Assembly: GCA_028281575.1 (NCBI GenBank)
Contig: JANQJP010000032.1
Span: 16,855 to 80,854 of the forward strand
Direction: 5' to 3'
DNA: 64,000 bases
Origin: Cellvibrionaceae bacterium
GTDB taxonomy: Bacteria; Pseudomonadota; Gammaproteobacteria; Pseudomonadales; Cellvibrionaceae
Part shown: piece after piece, positions 35,857 to 44,502 of the stretch
Layout of the letters: each line of letters begins with the position of its first letter
Position numbering within the stretch: the first letter of the stretch is position 1
Notes under the pieces: model-generated
The model's database searches: none
Seen by the model: the letters and a program-made list of their open reading frames with translations, nothing else
What the model was told of the DNA's origin: nothing
Made by a program: the position numbers and the translations under genes

Positions 35857-37869
35857 TTAAAAATAATATACCGTCAAAATATGCACGCATAGCAAAATGG
35901 GAAGCGGCCAGGTAATAATGATATGCACCCATGTGAATACTTTTCTCGCGCCAGCTGCTGCACCCGGGCTAAAGTTGTGCGCTAAAGATATTGAGGCTCC
36001 AGCCAGTGCACCTATGCTCAGCACAGCGATAAAATTTAACAGCAGCAACTGGTTTAAGTTTGCCCCCAAATGCATACCCGTATGGAATACGAGGGTTGTG
36101 GCGGAAAGTACACCGAGTATGATGTGCAGGAATCGCCAATATTGAAATTTACCCAGCGCCTGAATTTTTATGCGCTTACGCAAAGACATCAGTAAGCCGA
36201 TAACCGTCATTCCCAACAAACTAAATCCGGTCACTTGCTTCCAGTACTTATCGTTCCAGATAGACTCATAAATACCGATGTCTTGAACCGAGTCAGCGAT
36301 TTGCATGCCCGGTATCGACACAATGGCGACGACGATAATAATGGCTGCGAGACAGGTAAGGAGTAATACCTGCCAGGCAGGTTCCTTTTCTATTTTTGCG
36401 TCTTCACCGATTAATGTGCCCAACAGTGGCTTACATGAACCACACACGGTGCCGGCCTTAGTGGATTCGGACAAGGCACTAACAGAGGTATTGCCGTTGT
36501 CAATAGCGGCGGTGAGTTGTTCCTTAGTTATGCTATTGCATTGACAAATCACAGCTGTGTCTGGCCAATACCTTGGGTCATTTGCTTGAGCTTTCGCCCA
36601 TACGTAGCCATTAAGCTTGAACATCATTTGTTGCCACAAGCTTATTTTTCTTTGTTGTTGAAATGCTTCTTGAACGCGCCGGCTCTCCGCCCAATCACCA
36701 AAAGCAACACACCCAACAATTTTTCCGCGCTTTAGAATGAGCTTTCGATAGGTGTTTTGCTTTTTATTTTTATAGCTGAGCTCTTTAACGGTGCCGAAAG
36801 TTTGTCTAGCATTATTAACGATGCCCATGCTGCAAACATCTTCGCCAACCACTTTTAGGCGGCTGATTTCTAGCGATCCAACATATGTCGCTTTGCCGCC
36901 TGTAATAACATCGGCAGCAATAGCGGCCTGTTCATAACCCGGGTTTACCAGGCCGTAAACTAATCCACGGTGCTCACAACATTCGCCAATGGCGTGCACA
37001 TTTTCGTCAGATGTTTTGAGTTGGTCATCGATTAAAATGCCATTCCGTACTTGAATTTTTGCCCGGCGCGCAATTTCTAGATTAGCTCTTATACCGGCGC
37101 ATATGAGTACCGTATCGCAGCTTAATTTTTCTCCGTTTCGTAATTCAACACCGGTAACTCGGTTATCTTCGCCGAAAATTTCCTTAACACCCGAATTGGT
37201 TAAAACATTTATTCCGAGTTCTTTAACCTTAGACTCAAGCATTGCTGCCGCGTCGTTATCGAGTTGACGGTTCATCAAGCGTTGTGATTGTTGGACAAGC
37301 GTCACTCTTGTATTGAGGCTTAATAGCGCTCGCGCGGCCTCTATCCCTAATAATCCTCCGCCGATAACGACCACGTGGCGAGATCTCAAGCGACGCACAT
37401 ATAAATGTTCAGCGTCACCAAGGTTTCGAAAAGTATAAACGCCCCTTTGGTTCATTCCGGGGATACCTGGCAAGCGGGGGCGCGAGCCCGTAGCGATAAT
37501 GAGTTTATCGTAAAAGTATTCTGAACCTAGCGAATCTGTAATTGTTTGTGCTTTTGTGTCTATTGCATGAACGGCACATACTTCAAAACGAAAACCAGGA
37601 TAAAGTTTTTCATTTGGCAGCGGGGTAATTATGTCTTCATAGCGAACATCACCTGCGAGCAGCGACGATAATTGCACTCGATTATATGGGTGATACGGTT
37701 CGTTACTAAATACCCTGACGTTTAATTTAGGTGACTGTGCGAGTACTTCGTGGGCGAATCGCACGCCGACAGGGCCGCCACCGATAACAATGATATTTCT
37801 AGTATCGCTTTCCTCTGGTCGATAGTGGCGCAATGTGTCTTGCGTGGGAGGGGGTATGATCGCGTTCAT
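35857..37869 (-). CDS. NirB-like FAD oxidoreductase fused to BFD [2Fe-2S] and membrane cytochrome b-like domain
   Basis: A 670-residue chimera. Residues 25-410 are a NirB/rubredoxin-reductase type flavoprotein with FAD (IVIGGGPVG, 27-35) and NAD(P) (VVVIGGGLLG, 166-175) sites. A BFD-like domain has Cys442, Cys444, Cys476 and Cys479. From about 498 five transmembrane helices follow, with His582, His596/His600, His649 and His663 placed as bis-His b-haem ligands, like ferric-reductase or b561 proteins. The sirohaem half of true NirB is absent, so this is not a nitrite reductase. It probably moves electrons from NAD(P)H to the periplasmic 11-haem cytochrome next to it. Confidence 0.87.
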   Translation of the reverse strand: MNAIIPPPTQDTLRHYRPEESDTRNIIVIGGGPVGVRFAHEVLAQSPKLNVRVFSNEPYHPYNRVQLSSLLAGDVRYEDIITPLPNEKLYPGFRFEVCAVHAIDTKAQTITDSLGSEYFYDKLIIATGSRPRLPGIPGMNQRGVYTFRNLGDAEHLYVRRLRSRHVVVIGGGLLGIEAARALLSLNTRVTLVQQSQRLMNRQLDNDAAAMLESKVKELGINVLTNSGVKEIFGEDNRVTGVELRNGEKLSCDTVLICAGIRANLEIARRAKIQVRNGILIDDQLKTSDENVHAIGECCEHRGLVYGLVNPGYEQAAIAADVITGGKATYVGSLEISRLKVVGEDVCSMGIVNNARQTFGTVKELSYKNKKQNTYRKLILKRGKIVGCVAFGDWAESRRVQEAFQQQRKISLWQQMMFKLNGYVWAKAQANDPRYWPDTAVICQCNSITKEQLTAAIDNGNTSVSALSESTKAGTVCGSCKPLLGTLIGEDAKIEKEPAWQVLLLTCLAAIIIVVAIVSIPGMQIADSVQDIGIYESIWNDKYWKQVTGFSLLGMTVIGLLMSLRKRIKIQALGKFQYWRFLHIILGVLSATTLVFHTGMHLGANLNQLLLLNFIAVLSIGALAGASISLAHNFSPGAAAGARKVFTWVHIIITWPLPILLCVHILTVYYF

Positions 37870-38522
37870 TTTATGTATTTTTTATTGTTGGTTTTTAAAC
37901 GAGATGCTTGATTTTTTTGCACGGTTCCGCTGGGTGAATTATGCAGGTTTTTACAATATGTGCATAGCCGGTTTCGGGTGTAATTGTGAATATAATTGGA
38001 GCTAAAAGCTACATTGTTAAATAAATAAAACATTGAGCCCCTCAATTTATTGCGTCAACTTATAATGTAATTAAAAATCAAAAAAATGTTACCGTTTTCA
38101 TGCTCTTTTTAGAGTCATAACACTTATATCTGTAGAGGTTAAATTACTCATTAACGGTTTTGTTGCCACTCGTTTTAATGTCGAGTTATACGATTTAGCC
38201 CAATGGAAAGAATGCGCTATTCGCACGTCTAGAGATTGCTTTGCAAACCTGTTGCCAATAAATCATTTGTATAAAAAACACTAAAAAATGTATCTGGAAG
38301 GTGCGATTTCTCTATGGTGAGTACAAATTGGTGCGTCATTTTTTATTTTTTTGCGTATCTTTCGCAAAGATGGTGCATGATTTAAAAAAGAGAAAAAAAA
38401 GTTGTCCCAATTTTGGGAAACTGTGTCGTGTTTTGGTGCGAGAATTATGCTGTGTGGCTAAAACTGAAAGGTTTGGAAAAGGGTAGGGTACATTTTTTAG
38501 CCGCTACCCTTTCTTAGGAGCG
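37870..38522. other. Long AT-rich intergenic region
   Basis: A 653-bp gap. It should hold the promoter of the minus-strand redox operon. Visible signals are ATTGAGCCCCTCAAT (38032-38046, like an FNR/DNR box but one base short), ATCTTTCGCAAAGAT (38357-38371) and TCCCAATTTTGGGA (38405-38418). GGTGCG or GGTGCA recurs at 38300, 38330, 38372 and 38435. A 61-codon plus-strand frame looks random. I see no RNA gene. Confidence 0.5.
38476..38513 (-). terminator. Hairpin terminator of the vWA gene
   Basis: On the minus strand GAAAGGGTAG (38513-38504) pairs with CTACCCTTTTC (38486-38476) around an A-rich loop, ending in TTTTCC. It lies about 10 nt past the stop at 38523. Confidence 0.7.
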
Positions 38523-39176
38523 TTAAAGTAAAGCATCAGGTTTGTCGAGATCGTTAATCAGTATCCAGTTGCCACCACCGGTAATGACAAGCGATTGCCA
38601 ATCGGCAACGCGATCCAGATAACTCCGTGGGTTTTGATTATCTGCCCGCAGTTTTGTCACATTCAGAGCTTTGACAGTAAAGCCTTCGAGTTCCGGCTTA
38701 ACATCGCGCACATAGCCTTTGGGCAGATCCTCTTTCAAGTCGGAATAAATTAAAATCGTACGACTGCCGACCCTTGCTTCGCGAAGATATTCTACTCCCT
38801 GCAACAGTCCGCCAGAGATATCGGTGTAATCGCTGCTTTTTACCTCGGCAATAAATGCTTCTATATTGCTGGCAAAGTTTTGTTTTTGTGTGATCGCCAC
38901 TGACGGGCGCGCGTCCAGCGTGAGCTTGCTTATGATGTCCTTCTCACTGAAACTTGCGCTGTCTATTCGCGCTACAGCAAAAACGTCGCCCGGCTCCATC
39001 ATTGCCAAAATATAGTTGATCACCTGCTTGGCCTTGTCGAGCTCTTTGGTATAAGTGCCCGAGGTATCCAGCAGCAGATAATAACCATTGGCGTATTTTG
39101 GATTGTCATCTGTGGAGCAGGCGTTTATGCAGGTGAGCACGCCGAGGACAGCGATAAATCGTTTGATCGTGTTCAT
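38523..39176 (-). CDS. vWA-like lipoprotein
   Basis: A 217-residue lipoprotein (INAC, Cys20). The first strand ends in LLLDTSGTYTKE, a MIDAS-like Asp37-x-Ser39-x-Thr41, and later strands (VFAVARIDS, ILIYSDLKED) match a von Willebrand A fold. It starts within the stop of the membrane gene (4-nt ATGA overlap), so the two are co-translated. Probably a metal-dependent adhesion-type partner for the membrane protein; function is unknown. Confidence 0.8.
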   Translation of the reverse strand: MNTIKRFIAVLGVLTCINACSTDDNPKYANGYYLLLDTSGTYTKELDKAKQVINYILAMMEPGDVFAVARIDSASFSEKDIISKLTLDARPSVAITQKQNFASNIEAFIAEVKSSDYTDISGGLLQGVEYLREARVGSRTILIYSDLKEDLPKGYVRDVKPELEGFTVKALNVTKLRADNQNPRSYLDRVADWQSLVITGGGNWILINDLDKPDALL

Positions 39177-40645
39177 TTTTTCGCTCCTGTGCTCATTGGT
39201 TCCGTTGGCTCAACATCATCCCAGGGCAGTTCTTCCTGAACGTCGTCGCTGTGGCTGCTACGCGATTTTAGAACCAGGGACTCAATGAACAGCGGGCCGG
39301 CGATAAGCAAATCATAAAAGCTCGTGAGCACGTGCCCCATTTGACGCAATAGCGATGCGAATACGCGCACAGCGATGGCCAGTAATCCAATCAGGCTTGC
39401 GACAACACTGCCTAACACCGTGCGGCCAGATTGCAGCAAATACTCCAACGGAATAGCAATCATCGTTAAGGCCAGTGGCAAAACAAAGCCAAGTACCATG
39501 TTGGCCGCAAGCGGTATCCAATGGTTGATACCCGTGTGAACTTCGGCTTCGGCGAAGCTGCTGGGCCCAGCAAGCGACGCGCGCAGCGCTGCCAGGTCGT
39601 TGGCAATTTGATCGCGCATAAATGCAAGTGCTGATTCTGTGCTGGCTAAGGTAAGAAGCACCGAGGCCGAAGCGATCATAATGGTGCGGCGCGTACGGTC
39701 GTCCATGGACCCGATAAGTGGGAACAATTTGGTAATACGCAGGCTTTCCAACAGAAAGATGCCGGCGCTAATTTCCATGCAGATAATGACCAGCGCTGCC
39801 AGGTCAGATACCTTGGCGCCGCCGATGCGCTGAGCGGAACCCACCATCTCCGACATTGGCAATGCGATAAGGTGAAAGTTAAAAAAAGCACCGCCGATGG
39901 CAATGGTGATGACCAGTGCAGAGATTAAAAACTGGGTGATTGCTGAGGATCGAAGCATGTGTTCAGCACGCTCAGAGCCGGTTTGAATATCATTAAAGCG
40001 TTCCATCTGCTTATCGATCTTTTTGCTTCGTTCTACAATGTCGCTTAGGCGTCGGCCGGTGTCGTCGATGCTAAAGCTCAATTTACGCCAGTGAGGCAGT
40101 ACCTTTTGCAGTACTGTATTGCGCTTGCTATTGGTCTCGCGGTAAGCCTTAAGGTTCTCGCGGTGCTGGATTTCAGCGGTGCTGTGAATTTGCTCCAGCA
40201 GGCGTGTGTTCGCTTCGCTATTGCTGGTTTTTAGCTTGGCGACTGACTCCACCGCCTGGGTCCAGTCGGGCAATTCGGTGGCGGTATGCTGGCTCGCCTC
40301 GTAATCCGCCTGAATAAGGTTGATTTCCTCGCGAATATTTTGCTGCAATTTGGGGTAGCCACCCAAGTCGCGCTGCACAAAGCTGCTAATTTCATGAAAC
40401 TCTTTGCGCAGCTCGCGCTCTGATTGCTCGCGGCCGAGATGTAATAGCACTTCGCGGTTGCGTGCGTGCATCTTTGTTGCGGTGTTCGCCAGGCTGCGCG
40501 CAACAAACCGTGTGGCAATATAAAGGCCGTCGAGCAGGCCTCGAATAGCTCTGTGGGCGGGTTTACGTGCGAGATACAAAACAATCATTGCGCAGACGAA
40601 CAAAACAAAGAATGTCATCCACCCGGCGTTTTCTAAAAAAGTCAT
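39173..40645 (-). CDS. Coiled-coil membrane protein, partner of vWA lipoprotein
   Basis: A 490-residue protein. One N-terminal helix (about 8-28) is followed by a charged, probably coiled-coil region to about 230, then four or five transmembrane helices (about 235-260, 280-305, 325-345, 385-405 and 415-440) and an acidic tail. I chose the ATG at 40645 with GAGGAG 7 nt upstream. I recognise no family. The layout and vWA partner hint at a membrane stress or envelope complex. Confidence 0.72.
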   Translation of the reverse strand: MTFLENAGWMTFFVLFVCAMIVLYLARKPAHRAIRGLLDGLYIATRFVARSLANTATKMHARNREVLLHLGREQSERELRKEFHEISSFVQRDLGGYPKLQQNIREEINLIQADYEASQHTATELPDWTQAVESVAKLKTSNSEANTRLLEQIHSTAEIQHRENLKAYRETNSKRNTVLQKVLPHWRKLSFSIDDTGRRLSDIVERSKKIDKQMERFNDIQTGSERAEHMLRSSAITQFLISALVITIAIGGAFFNFHLIALPMSEMVGSAQRIGGAKVSDLAALVIICMEISAGIFLLESLRITKLFPLIGSMDDRTRRTIMIASASVLLTLASTESALAFMRDQIANDLAALRASLAGPSSFAEAEVHTGINHWIPLAANMVLGFVLPLALTMIAIPLEYLLQSGRTVLGSVVASLIGLLAIAVRVFASLLRQMGHVLTSFYDLLIAGPLFIESLVLKSRSSHSDDVQEELPWDDVEPTEPMSTGAKK

Positions 40646-40685
40646 GGCTGTACTCCTCAATGTAATGGATGGGCTTTGGCATTGC

Positions 40686-40699
40686 CCTTGATATCAAGG
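40686..40699. promoter_or_regulatory. 14-bp perfect palindrome upstream of vWA operon
   Basis: CCTTGATATCAAGG lies 41 bp before the membrane-protein ATG, a usual operator position. No regulator is known. Confidence 0.4.
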
Positions 40700-40905
40700 T
40701 AACAGTGAAATTAGATAACCTGCGGACTTGGTTCACGCTTTCTCGGTGATCAATTCTGGTGAATTGTGGCGAAATATGGCGAGCTGTAAGCTATTGAATA
40801 TCATACTGTTTTTCTGTCGTTCTACAGCTTTTGGATAGCGGCTTTTTGCGCCTGCCCACAGTGCTGGTTTTCGCTTAAAGAACTGATTGGGTTAAGCATG
40901 GTCAA

Positions 40906-40921
40906 ACAGGTTTAAACCTGT
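40906..40921. promoter_or_regulatory. 16-bp perfect palindrome upstream of the beta-helix lipoprotein
   Basis: ACAGGTTTAAACCTGT is a perfect 16-bp palindrome 135 bp before the lipoprotein start. It lies in the 410-bp divergent region 40646-41055, in which I found no gene; it may be an operator for either side. Confidence 0.4.
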
Positions 40922-41055
40922 GAAAGCCGAGCGGTATTTGTCGCCTACAGTTTCGGTCTTTACTCGAACGGTGATTCGCTGTAAGTTGAGCGCCCCCAAA
41001 AATGACATAGAACGCAACAAAATAAAAACGCCCACCACCTAGATCCTGGACTGAA

Positions 41056-43713
41056 ATGCCGATGTTAAAACGCTCTATTTTTCTCTCGCTTGCTGCAGTG
41101 CTGGCTTTTTCTCTCGTTGCCTGTGACAGCGGGAATTCCTTAAGAGGGAGCACGGAAGTAGAGCTGGATTTGCGTGTTTCCAACCTGAGTGCGGATGCAG
41201 CGGATTTTTCTCCGGCATTCGATCCAGACCAAACAGGGCTCTATACCTTTGAGGTCACTAATGACGTAGAAAGTGTTGTGTTTACTGTCGGTGCGCCTTT
41301 GGATGACAACGCGGAAATTCTGGCTTTCCGTCAGAGTACAGCGTCCGATCAAAATCGCCTAGTGATAACGCAGGAGCAGAATGTTACGTCGGGTACACCA
41401 GTGACATTTACGCTTGACGTGGGTGACAACCTGTTCGTTTTTCGTTCACACAATGGTGATCAAACCCAACTTCTTGAATATAAAGTTGTTGTGCATCGTC
41501 TGAGTTCTGAAGCGCGTATTTTGTCAGTGGCCATTGACGACTTTACGCCACAAGATGATGGCCAGCTTATCCTGACCTTCGATGACCCAGAAAATTTCGA
41601 CCCGGATATAACCACTTACCAGATTACTGCACCTTTCTCGCTTTGTACCGTGGGCATTCAGCCCGGTATTTCGACTGATGCCTCACTGATGATAAATGGC
41701 AATGCGGCTGTCACTGACGATTTCACCTATATCGATTTGGTAGAAGGTTTAAATGTTATTGAAGCGCTTGTCGTTTCTGAAGACGAATCTGAAAGTCGTT
41801 TATACACCTTTAACATTACCCGATCGCCACCCACCGACAGCGAAATGGACTCTGTGAATAGCTTGGCTGCGTTGTCGTTAGATTCTGGCAGGCTCGCGTC
41901 GGGAAATGTCGATGGCTTCCGTTGCTTAATTGCCTCTTATACTGCGCGAGTAAATAGCAGCGCTGCTAACGTTGAACTCTCGGCGATACCCGTCATTGCT
42001 GGGCGCACCGTTCGTGTTGGCAATATTGTGGAAAACGAGGAGGATACTACGCTCTCGCTGGAGAATCTGGTTGATGTGCCTGCCGGAGGCTCAGCGAATT
42101 TAGCTGTCGAAACTGGCAGCGACAATATTTTTGGCATCTCCTTAAATGAAACCGATGATGGTACGCCTATTATTCATTACACTATTGCTATCACGCGCAG
42201 TGAAACGGAATGGATTGAGGTTGAGACTGGCGCTGAACTGCAGGCAGCATTGCAAAACGCCCAGCCAAATCAAGAGATCGTGCTGTTGTCGGATAACTAT
42301 AGTGCCGAGGCAAGTTTGGCTGCCAGCGGCAAAGAGGGCGTGCATTTTTACACTAATGCCTCTGGCACTGCGGAAACCCCAATAATTTTGCGTAGTGCGG
42401 GGGCTGTCTCAGTGCTTGAAGGCAGTGCTCTCGACCAGAATACAGTTTTAGAGCTTGAAGGCAGTCACTGGGATATTTCTCGTTTGGAACTCAGCAACGC
42501 AGCTAAGGGCTTGGTGTTAAACAGCGCTGACAATAACGTTATCAACACCTTGATTATCACTGACGTTGGGCAGCGTGGGTTTGAGTTGATTAATGGCAGT
42601 GATAACAATAACTTCGCTCGCGTGTTTGTTTTGGATATTGGCTCGGAGGCTGGGGCCGGTGAAGACCTCGGTGAGGCCATGGTGATCGGATCTGACGATG
42701 AGCAATGGATCGGTGCGCCGACGCCTGGACCATATGAAGCATCTAACTCAGATAATATATTTTCCAATCTGATCCTTGGTCCAAATGTTCAAGGCGAGTT
42801 AATCGATGTTAAGGAAGGTTCAGAGCGCAATATCGTGCAGTATTCGACGCTGGATAGTCGCGATATTTCTGAGGCTGCTGAACTTGACTCAGCTGTTGTT
42901 ATTAAGGGCAACGATACGCAATTCAGTTACAACACGCTCATCCATTCAGGCGACGCTGTATTAAATGCAGCGATCAGTGTTGTTGACGGTCGAGCTGCAT
43001 GGAATACGCAGGAATGGGCGCAAGGTACGCTTATATTTGACAATATCTTTGATTTTGACGGCGCAGGCATCGATTTGGTGAGTGCTTCGGCTGAAGTTGG
43101 CGCTGTTCAGGTTGACGATAATGTTCGCGACGATGGTGGCGCAGAGTCCTTTGTCGGCGGTGCGATAGATCAAAGTTATGTGAGCCCGCTCTATCAGATT
43201 CAATTGGCAAGCGATGCGAGCAAGTGTTTGCAAATCGAAAACGTGGATTTTCTTGAGGTCACTATTGATAGCGAGGGCAATATTGTTGTCGCTGATGACC
43301 CGGCGCTACTGCGAACATCGGAGCTTGTGTTGGCGGTTGATTGTGCCAATGTCACTAGCCAACACTGGGATATTATCAACGATAGAGGCGCGACAACCTT
43401 GCTGCGCAGCGCCGCAAACATTGAGGACAAGATTGCCCCTCAAGATGGCGGAAATTTTACCTCGTCCCAGGGTACGGGCTTGGTTGTGCCGTTTGAGGAC
43501 TTGGGCAGTGGTCTGGATGAAAGCTTTTTCTTACGCTGGACCATAAATGGTTACAGCGAACGACAGGTGTATTTTTTAAATAGGTTTAACCCCAGTTGGG
43601 CCATGACTATGGATAATTTGGGTGTGTCTGCAGACACAGAAAGTGACGCTGCTTTTGTCCGCATTAATGCGCTGGCAGAAGAGCAGCGCTTTAGACTGGT
43701 GCCTGTCGAATAG
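41056..43713 (+). CDS. Cadherin-like / parallel beta-helix / lectin-like lipoprotein
   Basis: An 885-residue surface-type lipoprotein (LVAC, about Cys23). Residues about 35-390 look like three cadherin-like beta-sandwich domains (PF12733 type, with repeated TYTFEV/YTFNITRS strands). From about 395 to 700 a right-handed parallel beta-helix is suggested by SADNNVINTLIITDV, GSDNNNFARVFVLDI and SERNIVQYSTLDS, as in PL6-like polysaccharide lyases. The last 170 residues contain SDASKCLQIE and QHWDIINDRG, like a ricin-type beta-trefoil. A role in binding or cutting polysaccharide is inferred; no catalytic residues were identified. Confidence 0.75.
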   Translation: MPMLKRSIFLSLAAVLAFSLVACDSGNSLRGSTEVELDLRVSNLSADAADFSPAFDPDQTGLYTFEVTNDVESVVFTVGAPLDDNAEILAFRQSTASDQNRLVITQEQNVTSGTPVTFTLDVGDNLFVFRSHNGDQTQLLEYKVVVHRLSSEARILSVAIDDFTPQDDGQLILTFDDPENFDPDITTYQITAPFSLCTVGIQPGISTDASLMINGNAAVTDDFTYIDLVEGLNVIEALVVSEDESESRLYTFNITRSPPTDSEMDSVNSLAALSLDSGRLASGNVDGFRCLIASYTARVNSSAANVELSAIPVIAGRTVRVGNIVENEEDTTLSLENLVDVPAGGSANLAVETGSDNIFGISLNETDDGTPIIHYTIAITRSETEWIEVETGAELQAALQNAQPNQEIVLLSDNYSAEASLAASGKEGVHFYTNASGTAETPIILRSAGAVSVLEGSALDQNTVLELEGSHWDISRLELSNAAKGLVLNSADNNVINTLIITDVGQRGFELINGSDNNNFARVFVLDIGSEAGAGEDLGEAMVIGSDDEQWIGAPTPGPYEASNSDNIFSNLILGPNVQGELIDVKEGSERNIVQYSTLDSRDISEAAELDSAVVIKGNDTQFSYNTLIHSGDAVLNAAISVVDGRAAWNTQEWAQGTLIFDNIFDFDGAGIDLVSASAEVGAVQVDDNVRDDGGAESFVGGAIDQSYVSPLYQIQLASDASKCLQIENVDFLEVTIDSEGNIVVADDPALLRTSELVLAVDCANVTSQHWDIINDRGATTLLRSAANIEDKIAPQDGGNFTSSQGTGLVVPFEDLGSGLDESFFLRWTINGYSERQVYFLNRFNPSWAMTMDNLGVSADTESDAAFVRINALAEEQRFRLVPVE

Positions 43714-43716
43714 CGT

Positions 43717-44502
43717 TTATAGACGTTTATATACCCAGTTTTGCGCCATATCATCGCAGACGACGATTTCGTCGTCGAGTCTCATGCACTGATGTAGCTC
43801 GATAGGGTAATTGTCCCGGTATCTATCGCGTACCTGATTGCGGCTTTTTTCGATTTTTAATTGATTGTACATGTAGCGAAATCGCTCGCTAAAATCTGTT
43901 TCCTCCAGCTTGCTCTGCCAATAGACGGTCGCAAATTTTGTAAAGGACATGGTGGAGTCACCGAGCCCGAGATCGAGCATTTTTCGAATATATATTGGAT
44001 AAATGTTGCTTAGATAACGGTAATCGGATTCTTCTCGAAACTCCGTATCATCTTTTTTCGGAATAATCAGTTGATTGTGTGAAGAAAAGGCAGCTGCTTT
44101 GAGCTGGTTGTTTTTCAGGTTGTTGATCAGTTGATAATACTCGCCTGGGCAGGAGATGTGGTTGCCCTTGAGTTCGCAGTTGCTTAACGAAGGTAAAGTA
44201 TTTTCTGATGACTGGAGCTTGGCTACTTGCGCCTGAGCAATATGCTTTTTTGTCTCCGGTAACGCAATATCATATTTTTCTGCTAGGCGACCAAGCAACA
44301 GGCGCTGAATATTTTCCGGGTTTTTTCTAAATTGGTATAAATTAGGTAAGTCAGCATTTTGTTCTCGTGCCGAAATATCGCAGTAAGTTTCCTCAAGCTC
44401 AGTGCTCGCTTGAGACAGGCAGCCGTCAAATTGGGGTAGGGCCTGTAAACATATCGCGGTGACAGAGATTCCCGCGAGAATACTGGCTAATAGGGTCTTC
44501 AT
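43717..44502 (-). CDS. Exported protein of unknown function, coupled to mobA
   Basis: A 261-residue protein with an N-terminal hydrophobic signal (about 3-22) and several cysteines (Cys28, Cys41, a CELKGNHISC pair and CMRLDDEIVVC near the C terminus) that could form disulphides in the periplasm. The rest is mostly helical and charged. It starts in the end of mobA (4-nt overlap). I do not recognise the family and nothing links it to molybdenum cofactor besides its position. Confidence 0.65.
   Translation of the reverse strand: MKTLLASILAGISVTAICLQALPQFDGCLSQASTELEETYCDISAREQNADLPNLYQFRKNPENIQRLLLGRLAEKYDIALPETKKHIAQAQVAKLQSSENTLPSLSNCELKGNHISCPGEYYQLINNLKNNQLKAAAFSSHNQLIIPKKDDTEFREESDYRYLSNIYPIYIRKMLDLGLGDSTMSFTKFATVYWQSKLEETDFSERFRYMYNQLKIEKSRNQVRDRYRDNYPIELHQCMRLDDEIVVCDDMAQNWVYKRL

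Noticed and set aside
35857..37869. Assimilatory nitrite reductase NirB
   Set aside because: The N-terminal and BFD parts look like NirB, but the sirohaem/4Fe-4S domain is missing and five membrane helices take its place.
38032..38046. FNR/DNR binding box
   Set aside because: TTGA-N5-TCAA is one base shorter than the consensus TTGA-N6-TCAA; kept only as a weak observation.
38301..38486. 61-codon plus-strand ORF in the gap before the redox operon
   Set aside because: No ribosome-binding site, biased Lys/Phe/Cys content from the AT-rich DNA, and overlap with the terminator of the opposite gene.
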